64,000 nucleotides of DNA from Psychrobacillus sp040274765 (GTDB taxonomy: Bacteria; Bacillota; Bacilli; Bacillales_A; Planococcaceae). Every line of letters begins with the position of its first letter. The stretch's first letter is position 1. The stretch lies in contig JBEMAY010000006.1 of NCBI GenBank assembly GCA_040274765.1, positions 11,569 through 75,568 of the forward strand. Direction: 5' to 3'. A program made the position numbers and the translations under genes. Below are positions 52,128-60,519 of the stretch, piece by piece. Below the pieces are notes generated by a model that saw nothing but the letters and a program-made list of their open reading frames with translations, had not been told where the DNA came from and ran no database searches.

Positions 52128-53126
52128 GTGAAGAAGAAAAGTCTAAGTATGGTTTTGTTTGTAATGGTTTTTGCACTTCTTATTGCTGGATGTAGCGGGG
52201 GCAAGCCGAATATTGCGATTGGACCACCTGCCAGTGAAACAAATTCTGTATCTAAGTTAATTTTAGAGGCATATGGAATTACAGATGATGACTATAAGGC
52301 ATACCAGGAAGGGTTCGGAGATGCTGCTGACGGTGTACAGGATGGGAATATTGATATTTCTATAGGTATACTTGGCCTCCCTGCTGCTAGTATTGAGAGT
52401 TTGCAGAGTTCTGCAGGAGACGTAGTGATGATGAGTTTGTCTGATGATGCAATTTCCTATATCGAGGAGAATAGCGGCTATAGACGTCACACTATTCCGA
52501 AGGACACGTACGACTTTTTGGATTCAGATATTGAAACAGTTACAGCGTACGCTATCTTAATGGGTAACACAGATACAATTGACGAGGAGCTTGGTTATGA
52601 GCTAGCTAAAATCATGATTGAAAATGCTAGTGAAAATACACATGCTCAGGCAAAGCAAATGATATTGGAAAATGCACTTAATGGTGCTGAAGGACTTCCT
52701 ATTCACCCTGGAGCTAAACGTTACTATGAAGAACAAGGTCTTACTGTAGACAATCCGGTTGCAGAGCTTACAGCCGACAAAAGCAATCGCAAAAGCGATT
52801 TTATACTGGGCACCGGAAGCCAAGGCGGCACTTATTATCCGCTAGGTGGAGAGATGGCGAGCATCTGGAACAAGCATATCGAAGGATTTAACCTAACGAA
52901 TACAGAAACTGGAGCATCTGTAGAAAACCTATCTAGTATTCGAGACGGAAACATGGATTTAGGCATGTCTGTACATGTGCCAGCATTACAAGCAGTAAAT
53001 GGTGAGGCTGCATTTGAAGGACATGGAGTTTCGAACGCTGCTTTTATTGGTCATATTTATCCAGAGGTTATTCAAATTGTTACTCGTGAAAGCTCAGATA
53101 TTAAAAGCTTGGACGACGTAAAATAA
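52128..53126 (+). CDS. TAXI-type TRAP solute-binding lipoprotein, circularly permuted
   Basis: 332 residues from the GTG at 52128 (GGGGGGAG site; TTG at 52113 rejected). Signal peptide with lipobox LIAGC, Cys22. In ordinary TAXI proteins the order is ILGTGSQGGTYYPLG-like N-terminal lobe, crossover SLDDVKGK, then IAIGPPASET-like second lobe ending IHPGAKRYYEE. Here residues about 27-212 are the second half (NIAIGPPASET...DGVQDGNID...LPIHPGAKRYYEEQG), then a linker (213-222), then residues 223-332 are the first half (FILGTGSQGGTYYPLGG...IYPEVIQIVT...SLDDVK), where the protein stops. Length is normal, both halves look intact, and the fused TRAP permease follows 39 bp later. A natural circular permutation fits best. 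Confidence 0.85.
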   Translation: MKKKSLSMVLFVMVFALLIAGCSGGKPNIAIGPPASETNSVSKLILEAYGITDDDYKAYQEGFGDAADGVQDGNIDISIGILGLPAASIESLQSSAGDVVMMSLSDDAISYIEENSGYRRHTIPKDTYDFLDSDIETVTAYAILMGNTDTIDEELGYELAKIMIENASENTHAQAKQMILENALNGAEGLPIHPGAKRYYEEQGLTVDNPVAELTADKSNRKSDFILGTGSQGGTYYPLGGEMASIWNKHIEGFNLTNTETGASVENLSSIRDGNMDLGMSVHVPALQAVNGEAAFEGHGVSNAAFIGHIYPEVIQIVTRESSDIKSLDDVK

Positions 53127-53165
53127 AATCGATGTATATAATTCCATTAAAGTAGAGGTGAGGCA

Positions 53166-55136
53166 ATGAAAGATCAGCAACCTGTAAATGCACAAGAAAT
53201 CTTGGAAAAATACGATAAAGAAAATCAGTTCCGGACAAATATTGGAAAATGGGCATGGGTAGTTACCTTTTTAGGAGTAGCCTTAACTGTCTTTCACCTA
53301 TATACTGCCTACTATGGTACTCTACCCACTCAAAAGCAAGGTGCTGTCCATGTAGGAACCGCTCTTGGAGTTATTTTTCTTTTATACCCATTGAAAAGAG
53401 GTTTAATAAAAACACAAAAGAATATCCCTTGGTATGATATTGTACTTGCATTTACCGCGATGTATGTGACCTATCATAAAATATTCTTTTTTGATTCCAT
53501 CCTCCAGAGCAGAATTTCCGGATATAGCATACCTGACATAATCATCTCCGTCCTTGGGATTCTTCTTGTCTTAGAAGCGACCAGAAGAACGGTTGGTTTA
53601 CCAATCGTCATAGTGGCTTTAGTAGCCATCCTTTATGCTATCTTCGGAAATTTTGTCCCTACCCAAATCCTTTCTCATCCTGGATTTTCGATTGAGCGAA
53701 CCGCTACTGCACTTTGGTACAAGGAAAGTGGAATATTCGGCACCCCAGTTCAAATTTCAGCAAAGTTTATATTCCTTTTCCTTTTCTTTGGCGTAATGCT
53801 CGTACAAACAAACGTAGGGAAATTCTTCAATGATTTAGCCTTTTCTTTAACTGGAAGATATACAGGCGGTACAGCAAAAACCGCAGTTGTAGCGAGTGCA
53901 CTGCAAGGAACTATATCAGGGAGCTCAGTTGGTAATACTGTGGCTACTGGATCCTTCACCATCCCTATGATGAAAAAAGCAGGATTTAAACCTGAATTTG
54001 CTGGAGCGACTGAGGCGGCGGCATCTACCGGCGGGCAAATTATGCCTCCTATGATGGGGGCTGCAGCATTCATCATGATGGAAATTTTAGGGGTATCTTA
54101 CGGAGCTATTATGATGGCCGCTATTATTCCAGCGATTCTCTATTTCACAGGTATCTTTATCGGCACTCACTTTGAAGCAAAAAAGCTAAAAATCTATGGA
54201 CTACCTAAATCTCAATTGCCTTCTTTTACAAAGACCATGAAACGAAATTGGTATATGCTATTACCTCTTTTCGTCATTACTGGAACCATTATTTACGGAT
54301 TCACTCCACAGCGTGCTGCACTTTTTGGAATAGTCGCTGCCTTTTTAGTGAGCTTAATACGCAAAGAAACAAGAATGTCTTTTAAGAAAACGATAAACGT
54401 ATTAGAGCAAGGTACACGAGTTGCCCTCCCAGTTATAGCAGCCGTTGCAACAGCTGGTATTATAGCTGGAATCGTTAGCATGACTGGTCTTGGCTCTAAA
54501 TTTGCTGCAGGCGTTATTGCCCTGTCGAATGGCTATCTAATTCTTGCCTTAATATTCACAATGATAGCTTGTATTATATTAGGAATGGGATTACCTACTA
54601 CAGCAAATTATGTAGTTACTGCCACAATTGCTGCACCTGTCTTAATAAATGAGTTTGGAGTGGCTCCAATTGCTGCTCACATGTTTGTATTCTATTTTGG
54701 AATAGTCGCAGACATCACTCCTCCGGTCTGTCTGGCAGCATATGCGGGGGCAGGTATAGCAGGAGCGAACCCATTTAAAACTGGTATGAATGCCGTTAAG
54801 CTAGCCATTGCGGCCTTTATCGTCCCATTTATCTTTATCTATAATCCGATATTAGTAATGGTGGACGTAGATCCAGTCAGCATGCTCCTATCCTTAGCAG
54901 GTGCGTTAGTTGGAATGGTTGCGGTAAGCAGCTCCATGATTGGCTATTTCATCAGATACTCCAGGTTTTGGGAGAGATCAGTCTTATTTATAGCCGGATT
55001 AATGCTTATAGTACCAGAGATTTTAAGTAGTATGGTTGGACTCGTGCTGATTATAGGGATTTGGTTGATACAAAGAAGACGAACAGACGATGAGCTTGAA
55101 ATGGAAAGTTCAAGGCCAAGTCAAGCATTGTATTAA
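53166..55136 (+). CDS. TRAP transporter permease, fused small and large membrane subunits
   Basis: 656 residues with about sixteen membrane segments: an N-terminal DctQ-like part (about 25-175) fused to a DctM-like part (from about 190). Landmarks of the fused TAXI-type permease are SGSSVGNTVATGSFTIPMMK, TGGQIMPPMMGAAAFIM near 295-315, GMGLPTTANYV and ADITPPVCLAAYAGA. It imports an organic solute delivered by the binding protein, driven by a Na+ or H+ gradient. The binding protein immediately upstream is permuted, but this permease looks ordinary. AGAGGTGAGG site before ATG. Confidence 0.93.
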   Translation: MKDQQPVNAQEILEKYDKENQFRTNIGKWAWVVTFLGVALTVFHLYTAYYGTLPTQKQGAVHVGTALGVIFLLYPLKRGLIKTQKNIPWYDIVLAFTAMYVTYHKIFFFDSILQSRISGYSIPDIIISVLGILLVLEATRRTVGLPIVIVALVAILYAIFGNFVPTQILSHPGFSIERTATALWYKESGIFGTPVQISAKFIFLFLFFGVMLVQTNVGKFFNDLAFSLTGRYTGGTAKTAVVASALQGTISGSSVGNTVATGSFTIPMMKKAGFKPEFAGATEAAASTGGQIMPPMMGAAAFIMMEILGVSYGAIMMAAIIPAILYFTGIFIGTHFEAKKLKIYGLPKSQLPSFTKTMKRNWYMLLPLFVITGTIIYGFTPQRAALFGIVAAFLVSLIRKETRMSFKKTINVLEQGTRVALPVIAAVATAGIIAGIVSMTGLGSKFAAGVIALSNGYLILALIFTMIACIILGMGLPTTANYVVTATIAAPVLINEFGVAPIAAHMFVFYFGIVADITPPVCLAAYAGAGIAGANPFKTGMNAVKLAIAAFIVPFIFIYNPILVMVDVDPVSMLLSLAGALVGMVAVSSSMIGYFIRYSRFWERSVLFIAGLMLIVPEILSSMVGLVLIIGIWLIQRRRTDDELEMESSRPSQALY

Positions 55137-55196
55137 TTAACTCTTTTATTTTCTGAATAATATGCTATATTATTAGTAACTAATATCGAAGGGACG

Positions 55197-55219
55197 ATGG
55201 GTGGACTATGATTTTATAA
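55197..55219 (+). other. Two tiny overlapping upstream ORFs (MGGL and MIL) in the vmlR-like leader
   Basis: GAAGGG at 55188 precedes ATG-GGT-GGA-CTA-TGA (55197-55211). A second frame, ATG-ATT-TTA-TAA (55208-55219), overlaps it. Such minimal uORFs are typical of leaders that sense ribosome stalling on antibiotics. The first uORF is also one arm of an 11-bp RNA stem (with 55289-55299). Confidence 0.45.
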
Positions 55220-55320
55220 TCTTATTTCTCGCTTAATATTGCTGCTTCACGCAGAAAAATATTTTTAGCTAAAAACGGAAATAGGATGAGTCTGCCCATT
55301 TTTCACATCAGGTCAATGAA

Positions 55321-55353
55321 TTACTACAACCACACACTTTGTAGTTATTTTTT
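55321..55353 (+). terminator. Leader terminator 1 of the vmlR-like gene
   Basis: ACTACAA, loop CCACACACT, TTGTAGT, then TATTTTTTG. Confidence 0.65.
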
Positions 55354-55376
55354 GTCGTACATTTAAATGGCAGCAG

Positions 55377-55410
55377 AATCCTTCCGTCTACTAACGGAGG
55401 GATTTTTTTA
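55377..55410 (+). terminator. Leader terminator 2 of the vmlR-like gene
   Basis: AATCCTTCCGT pairs with ACGGAGGGATT (one G-U) around CTACTA, followed by TTTTTTTA. It ends 25 bp before the coding start, so it must be overridden for expression. Confidence 0.85.
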
Positions 55411-55435
55411 GTCTCTCCAACAGGGAGGAAATGTT

Positions 55436-57091
55436 ATGACATTACAAGGAAAATTATTAAATTTGAGCATTACACACGGTCATAAAGAAATTATTAAAAA
55501 TATAAAAACGGATATACCTTTAGGTGCTGTAATAGGTATTGTAGGGAGAAATGGGGAAGGCAAATCTTCTCTTCTTTCCGTCCTTTCAGGTGAAGTAAAC
55601 CCTTTTTCTGGACAAATAGAATGGATAGGAACTCCTCCGACCATTAGCTACTGCAAGCAAGAAGAAAAGGATTTCTATAACTTTGAGCAGGATAAAGATG
55701 AACGTTCTTATATAAGCAAGTGGTCTGTCCCCCGTAATCTTTCATATGATAATTTAAGTGGTGGAGAAAAGATGAAAAAAAGATTAACCAAGGTTTTTGC
55801 AGAAAGGTCCCAGGTTCTTTTGCTTGATGAGCCTACTAATCATTTAGACCAAAGCAGTCTATCCTTTTTAAAGGAGCAAATAGCTACCTATCCCGGAACT
55901 ATTATTTTAGTCTCTCATGACCGTTACTTTTTAGACGAAGTATCAAATAATATTTGGGAAATTGAAAATCAAAGACTGACTGTATATAAAGGAAACTATT
56001 CTGCCTACCGTAAAAGAAAAGAGGAAACGTTAATTACTCAACAGAGAGAATATAAAGCTCAACAATCGAAAGTACAACTCGTTGAAAAACAAATAGCTGA
56101 GTTGAAGCAGTGGACAAAGAAGGCTCATGATGATTCGACAAAAAAAGATGGCTATAAAGAATATTACAGAATGAAAGCAAAGAAAAAGGACGTACAAATC
56201 CGATCTAAACAAAAACGTTTAGAGCTAGAACTCTCTAAGCATCAGGTAGAACGCCCTGCAGAAGAAAAAGAAATCACTTTCTCTATAGAGGGGAATAGGA
56301 AAAAGGGGAAACGTATTTTAGAAGCCAGAAACTTAAGCAAGTCCTTTCATGACAAAATTCTTTTTCAAAAAACATCCTTTACTATTCAAGCAAAAGAGCG
56401 CGTTGGTATTCTAGGGTCAAATGGGAGTGGCAAAACAACCTTCTTTCGACTACTTATGGGGGAGGAACCGTTTGAAGGTGAGCTTTGGAAAACTGATTCG
56501 ATGAATATTGGCTATTTACGTCAGACCGTATTCGACCTTCCGGATGAGCAAACCCCATCTGATTTTTTTGCGACTACGGACTTTGAAACAAGAGGAATCA
56601 TTCAAACCCTCATGACCAACTTAGGCTTCTCAAAGGATCATTGGCAACGACCAATTTCTACTATGAGTATGGGGGAAAGAGTAAAGCTCAAGTTAATGGA
56701 GTTCATGTTAGATCAAAAAGATATACTTATTTTAGATGAACCTACAAATCACCTTGATCTGCCATCTAGAGAGCAGTTAGAAAAAACACTTTCCACTTAT
56801 CCAGGTACCATTTTACTTGTAACTCATGATCGTTATTTTTTAGAAAAGCTAACCAACAAGCTGCTTATCTTTGAAAATAAAAAAATTAAGAAAGTAGAAA
56901 TGAATTATGATGAGTGGCTAAATCGGAAAGAGAAAGACGATACTGAAAAGGAACTCCTTACTCTTGAAACAGAGCGTCAAGCTGTTCTAGGTAAGTTAAG
57001 CTACCTTCCATCTGAAGATGCCAAGTATGCTGAATTAGATAAACAATTTAATTTACTGACCCAAAAGATTAATCAGTTAAAAACCGAATAA
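55436..57091 (+). CDS. vmlR: ARE ABC-F ribosome-protection protein, VmlR-like
   Basis: 551 residues with two ABC domains and no membrane part. Domain 1: GRNGEGKSS (Walker A), LSGGEKMKKRL, LLLDEPTNHLD. The interdomain linker (about 200-285) carries TQQREYKAQQSK and KAHDDSTKKDGYKEYYRMKAK (key parts: AHDDSTKK and YRMKAK), closely matching the VmlR linker that reaches the peptidyl-transferase centre. Domain 2: GSNGSGKTT, MSMGERVKLKLM, LILDEPTNHLDL. The family protects ribosomes from lincosamides, streptogramin A and pleuromutilins. Length and C-terminus (ETERQAVLGKLSYLP) also match VmlR. The long attenuated leader supports antibiotic induction. Confidence 0.88.
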   Translation: MTLQGKLLNLSITHGHKEIIKNIKTDIPLGAVIGIVGRNGEGKSSLLSVLSGEVNPFSGQIEWIGTPPTISYCKQEEKDFYNFEQDKDERSYISKWSVPRNLSYDNLSGGEKMKKRLTKVFAERSQVLLLDEPTNHLDQSSLSFLKEQIATYPGTIILVSHDRYFLDEVSNNIWEIENQRLTVYKGNYSAYRKRKEETLITQQREYKAQQSKVQLVEKQIAELKQWTKKAHDDSTKKDGYKEYYRMKAKKKDVQIRSKQKRLELELSKHQVERPAEEKEITFSIEGNRKKGKRILEARNLSKSFHDKILFQKTSFTIQAKERVGILGSNGSGKTTFFRLLMGEEPFEGELWKTDSMNIGYLRQTVFDLPDEQTPSDFFATTDFETRGIIQTLMTNLGFSKDHWQRPISTMSMGERVKLKLMEFMLDQKDILILDEPTNHLDLPSREQLEKTLSTYPGTILLVTHDRYFLEKLTNKLLIFENKKIKKVEMNYDEWLNRKEKDDTEKELLTLETERQAVLGKLSYLPSEDAKYAELDKQFNLLTQKINQLKTE

Positions 57092-57136
57092 TACAAAAGA
57101 GGATTGGACATAACACACCCCAAATTTTTAAAAAAT

Positions 57137-57174
57137 AAAGACATGAAATTAAGTTATTGATTTCATGTCTTTTA
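57137..57174 (+). terminator. Terminator of the VmlR-like gene
   Basis: AAAGACATGAAAT, loop of about ten bases, ATTTCATGTCTTTT. Confidence 0.82.
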
Positions 57175-57226
57175 ATTTATTGACTAACTATTTCTTAGCC
57201 ACTTTTCTTAAATAAAAAATATGTCG

Positions 57227-57240
57227 ATTTCCCGGGAAAT
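57227..57240. promoter_or_regulatory. Perfect 14-bp palindrome ATTTCCCGGGAAAT
   Basis: It lies about 85 bp upstream of the DUF4395 gene in an otherwise AT-rich 150-bp stretch. It may be an operator; no known regulator is suggested. Confidence 0.35.
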
Positions 57241-57324
57241 AGGTCATTTAGTACTAAATTAATTTACATTAACTGAAAATCAACATATAATAATATAATT
57301 CCAATCAGAAAAGTAGGTTTTAAG

Positions 57325-57747
57325 ATGAAGACAATTCCAAAACCCCTTGTTATGGTCAATCAGTGGTCAATAGTAACTTCCGTAGTCATAGCGCTTTTTA
57401 CTCAATCAGCATGGATTTTACTTATACCATTAATAGCTAATCTATCAAGCTTATTAATTGGATTCCACCCTATCTTAGTTATAGCTAAAAGGTTTTTAAA
57501 GAAGCCTGGTAGTGAATACATCCAAGAGGATTATGATCAGCTAAGATTTAATCAATGGCTTGCAGTTGGCTTTTTAGTTGTAGCTAGCATTAGCTTTTTC
57601 CTAAAATGGAGCATTTTATTTAACATCGCAACAGTTATGGTTGGCTTAGCAGCATTTGTGGCTATACTAGGTTTTTGTATAGGTTGCTTCTTTCGTTTCC
57701 AATATCAGCAATGGAAATATCGTAGAAATAACTCTGCTACTCATTAA
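57325..57747 (+). CDS. DUF4395 membrane protein
   Basis: 140 residues with four membrane helices. The pattern IPKPLVMVNQW at the start, NQWLAVGFLVVASISFFLKW near residues 73-92, and GFCIGCFFRFQYQQW at the end are typical of DUF4395, which is often found near rhodanese or redox proteins. The conserved cysteine in CIGCF is present. Function is unknown. The ribosome site is weak (GTAGG). A terminator follows directly. Confidence 0.85.
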   Translation: MKTIPKPLVMVNQWSIVTSVVIALFTQSAWILLIPLIANLSSLLIGFHPILVIAKRFLKKPGSEYIQEDYDQLRFNQWLAVGFLVVASISFFLKWSILFNIATVMVGLAAFVAILGFCIGCFFRFQYQQWKYRRNNSATH

Positions 57748-57752
57748 CAATA

Positions 57753-57798
57753 GAAAAGAGAAGAACTATTTCATGTTGACAGTTCTTCTCTTTTTTTA
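57753..57798 (+). terminator. Terminator of the DUF4395 gene
   Basis: AAAAGAGAAGAACT and AGTTCTTCTCTTTT flank a 13-base loop, followed by more T. Confidence 0.85.
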
Positions 57799-57883
57799 TT
57801 TTGAAATTATCGATTACCTAAAGCACAAAGAGTCTCTTCATTCTTTCCCATCTGGATCATGGGTTACGGTGACAAGCACTGGT

Positions 57884-58345
57884 TTATCCACGATTGGTTT
57901 TTCCTTTCCTTCCAAGGCCATACGTTATAGCAATAGCTATGAAGAGAACAAGGAGCCCCCCTCCTCCAATGAAAACGGATATTGTATTCCAATTGTTTTT
58001 CTTACTTCCAGCATACTTTCCGTCACCATTTGCTTTCACGTATATTCCTACTTCTGATTCAACAGCAATAGCTTCCTGTGGATCTACTTCTACTATTTCA
58101 TAATACTTAGTCCCTTTAGGAAACGTATTTGAAAAATTACCTGAATACGTTCCTTCTCTATCTGAGTATTTTGTTACACGTCCAATCTCCTTGCTTATTT
58201 TTTCTACATTTTCTTCTGTAATTATATATACATTTCCATCCCAAACGACAAACTTGTAAGCCCAGTCTGCCTTAGCCGTATTTAGGGTGACGAAGCTGCC
58301 TAACAGCACGATAAATGCACAAAAACAAACGAAGGATTTCCTCAA
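57884..58345 (-). CDS. Exported, membrane-anchored hypothetical protein, possibly frameshifted at the C-terminus
   Basis: 153 residues as encoded. An N-terminal signal peptide (about 1-27, cleavage near KADWAY) is followed by an extracytoplasmic domain with FVVWDGNVYIITEE and VGRVTKYSDREGTYSGNF (key: RVTKYSDREGTY), then a membrane helix (about 123-142) and the short tail GRKGKTNRG. If one A of the 5-A tract at 57898-57902 is dropped, the tail continues for about 18 residues as PIVDKPVLVTVTHDPDGKE to a stop at 57838, which looks protein-like. So the gene may have a frameshift, or the short form may be real. Function unknown. Confidence 0.7.
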   Translation of the reverse strand: MRKSFVCFCAFIVLLGSFVTLNTAKADWAYKFVVWDGNVYIITEENVEKISKEIGRVTKYSDREGTYSGNFSNTFPKGTKYYEIVEVDPQEAIAVESEVGIYVKANGDGKYAGSKKNNWNTISVFIGGGGLLVLFIAIAITYGLGRKGKTNRG

Positions 58346-58534
58346 TCTTTTCTCTCCCTTTTAACAATTAGACGTGCTATCATTTAAACGGTTTCTCCCT
58401 TCAAAAGTTTATTAGAAGTGTTTCTTATTATCTTGATAAATGCATGGTTTATTTTTTCAGAATGAACCTTCATGGTTACTTACAAAAAAATCCTCACCCC
58501 AGTTTCCTGAAGTAAAGATTTCCCCTTTATATTA

Positions 58535-59251
58535 TTAAGCTAATTCTACGTTATGATAAACTTGCTGAACGTCCTCTAAATCTTCGATTGCATCAATCAT
58601 TTTTTCAAATTGTGCCTGTGCATCTACATCCAACGCAATGTCATTTTGTGCCAGCATTGTAAGCTCAGAAATTGTAAATTCCTCAACTCCTGCTGCTCTT
58701 AATGCTTCTTGTACTACATGGAATTGATCTGGCTCAGCGTATACGATGACCGCATCTTCTTCTTCCAAGATGTCACGAGCATCCACATCAGCCTCCATTA
58801 GGATTTCTAATACCTCGTCAGCTGTTTTTCCTTCTAACCCAATAACTGCTGTTGCATCAAACATGTAAGATACGGAACCACTAACTCCCATGTTGCCACC
58901 ATTTTTACCAAATGCAGCACGCACATCAGAAGCAGTACGATTTACGTTATTTGTTAATGCATCTACGATAACCATTGATCCACCTGGACCAAATCCTTCA
59001 TAGCGAAGCTCGTCATAGCTTTCCTCAGAACCGCCTTTAGCTTTTTCAATTGCTTTATCAATAATGTGCTTCGGAACACTGTATGTTTTCGCACGCTCTA
59101 ATACAACCTTTAACGCTTGATTGGAGACGGGATCAGGTTCACCTTGTCTTGCTGCAACGTATATTTCACGACCAAATTTGGCATAAATACGACTAGTATT
59201 TGCATCCTTGGAAGCTTTCTTTTCCTTGATATTATTCCATTTACGACCCAT
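58535..59251 (-). CDS. YebC/PmpR (TACO1) family protein, YeeN-like
   Basis: 238 residues closely matching Bacillus YeeN. MGRKWNNIKEKKASKDANTS at the start, GGNMGVSGSVSYMFD and ILEEEDAVIVYAEPDQFH in the middle, and EDLEDVQQVYHNV at the end are family landmarks. Members were first annotated as DNA-binding regulators; recent work on YebC-type proteins points to relief of ribosome stalling at proline-rich stretches. Which role applies to the YeeN branch is open. Single gene. Confidence 0.93.
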   Translation of the reverse strand: MGRKWNNIKEKKASKDANTSRIYAKFGREIYVAARQGEPDPVSNQALKVVLERAKTYSVPKHIIDKAIEKAKGGSEESYDELRYEGFGPGGSMVIVDALTNNVNRTASDVRAAFGKNGGNMGVSGSVSYMFDATAVIGLEGKTADEVLEILMEADVDARDILEEEDAVIVYAEPDQFHVVQEALRAAGVEEFTISELTMLAQNDIALDVDAQAQFEKMIDAIEDLEDVQQVYHNVELA

Positions 59252-59395
59252 AAAGTCCCACTCTCTTTCTCCTATTTGTTTTCGTACTCTAGAATTCTAC
59301 TGTGTTATTATACATTAGATTCCTTATAAGTAGCAAAAATTAATACATTAACTTCCATCCTCTTTAAACACATAGCCATCTATGCAGTTCCCATA

Positions 59396-59438
59396 AAATA
59401 AAAAAGAGTCCTACCATTTAATGGACAAGACTCTTTTA
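59396..59438 (-). terminator. Terminator of the HIT-GNAT unit
   Basis: AAAAGAGTC pairs with GACTCTTTT around an 18-base loop, with a T-run on the minus strand. Confidence 0.7.
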
Positions 59439-59451
59439 ACTAATTATTTTA

Positions 59452-59883
59452 TTAACCTTCTGCTATAACATTCCTAACAGCGTCCCTTAGTTTAGTTGTA
59501 ACAGTTTGCATGCTCTCTAGATTACGTTCAAATGACTCGTCTTGATAAAACTCTGCAAACTGTTGTCCCTCGTACCTTGGGACAACGTGCATATGATAAT
59601 GAGTCAGTTCATTAAAGACTCCTCCATTTTGACAAATTGTAATGCCATCTGGTGCATATAATCTTTTGAGTGCCTTTGAGATTAGCCTGGATGCGTCCAT
59701 GATAGAATAGGCCACCTCCACATCAAGGTCATCCGCATCCTCATAATGCCTTTTAGGAAGTATTAATACATGCCCGTTATTAAAGGGTTCATGGTCTAAA
59801 AAGCAGGTAATATGATCATTCTCAAATATTACAAATGTCTCTTGTTTTTTATTCGCTAACATACAGCCTAAGCAATCCGTCAT
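59452..59883 (-). CDS. HIT family nucleotide hydrolase
   Basis: 143 residues. The histidine triad HYHMHVVPR (His-x-His-x-His-x-x type) lies near 94-102, and the first conserved block CFLDHEPFNNGHVLILPKRHYED near 31-52 is the family's N-terminal part. HIT enzymes cleave adenylated amines or dinucleotides. A CxxC-like pair at the N-terminus (CLGC) may bind a metal. It lies 12 bp downstream of the GNAT gene on the same strand. Confidence 0.9.
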   Translation of the reverse strand: MTDCLGCMLANKKQETFVIFENDHITCFLDHEPFNNGHVLILPKRHYEDADDLDVEVAYSIMDASRLISKALKRLYAPDGITICQNGGVFNELTHYHMHVVPRYEGQQFAEFYQDESFERNLESMQTVTTKLRDAVRNVIAEG

Positions 59884-59895
59884 TTAGTTTCCTCC

Positions 59896-60330
59896 CTACA
59901 GCACTTTTTCAAGTACAATTTTGTGAGTCCCTTTTTTACTAATAAACGTTTCTATAACATCAAATCCAAACTTTATATTTAAAATAAGCATTCCTCTTTT
60001 ATCATTTCTAGATATAGTACGAGCCTTTGTATATCCCATAGACTTTACTAGTTCATGCTGTCTACGCATCAGTTCTTTTGCTATCCCTTTTCCCCGGTAA
60101 TCTGTATGAACTCCACCAAGCCAACTATAAAAAGTTCGGTTCCCGTAATCGTAGCCTATTTTAAATCCTATGACACGGTTCTCATCTTTTGCTACAAATA
60201 CGATTAAGTTACTTTTCTCCTTTAGCTTTTCCGTCTCTAGCTCTGCTCCCTCAAACACATGCTTATGAAGCTCTAAAACTCCTAAAAGTGTTTGAGTGTC
60301 TGGCACTCCTTGATAATAATTATAATCCAT
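59896..60330 (-). CDS. GNAT family N-acetyltransferase
   Basis: 144 residues. WLGGVHTDYRGKGIAKELMRRQHELV carries the acetyl-CoA loop RGKGIA, followed by ARTISRNDKRGMLILNIKFGFDVIE (key: RNDKRGMLILN), the closing strand and helix. It is the first gene of a two-gene unit with the HIT gene. The acceptor is unknown. The start ATG has AGGAGG-like sequence upstream. Confidence 0.85.
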   Translation of the reverse strand: MDYNYYQGVPDTQTLLGVLELHKHVFEGAELETEKLKEKSNLIVFVAKDENRVIGFKIGYDYGNRTFYSWLGGVHTDYRGKGIAKELMRRQHELVKSMGYTKARTISRNDKRGMLILNIKFGFDVIETFISKKGTHKIVLEKVL

Positions 60331-60519
60331 TTAACTTCCTCCTGTGATTGAAGCAGGTTTTTGTATGTAATACTTATATTGTTATTTTCATCCATAGTAA
60401 GTGTATAGTCAAATTCTTCGAAATCTTTATTCTTCTATGTTGGTTTTCATAAGATATTAACCAACTTTAGTTCACCAAATATTGTTATAATTTTAAAAAA
60501 GGTTAGGTGAGGAATGTAC

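Larger units (their letters stand above)
55137..55435 (+). promoter_or_regulatory. Attenuator-like leader of the VmlR-like ABC-F gene
   Basis: About 300 bases without a gene. In order: AT-rich promoter region, two minimal uORFs, a long-range stem (55197-55207 with 55289-55299, two G-U pairs), a first terminator (55321-55353) and a second terminator (55377-55410), then AGGGAGG and the gene. B. subtilis vmlR and Listeria lmo0919 are known to be induced by antibiotics through leader attenuation, and this has the same parts. The exact pairings are my reading. Confidence 0.7.

Noticed and set aside
57773..58103. Plus-strand frames opposite the 57884-58345 gene
   Set aside because: They are antisense shadows without ribosome sites; the minus-strand frame has a signal peptide and membrane helix.
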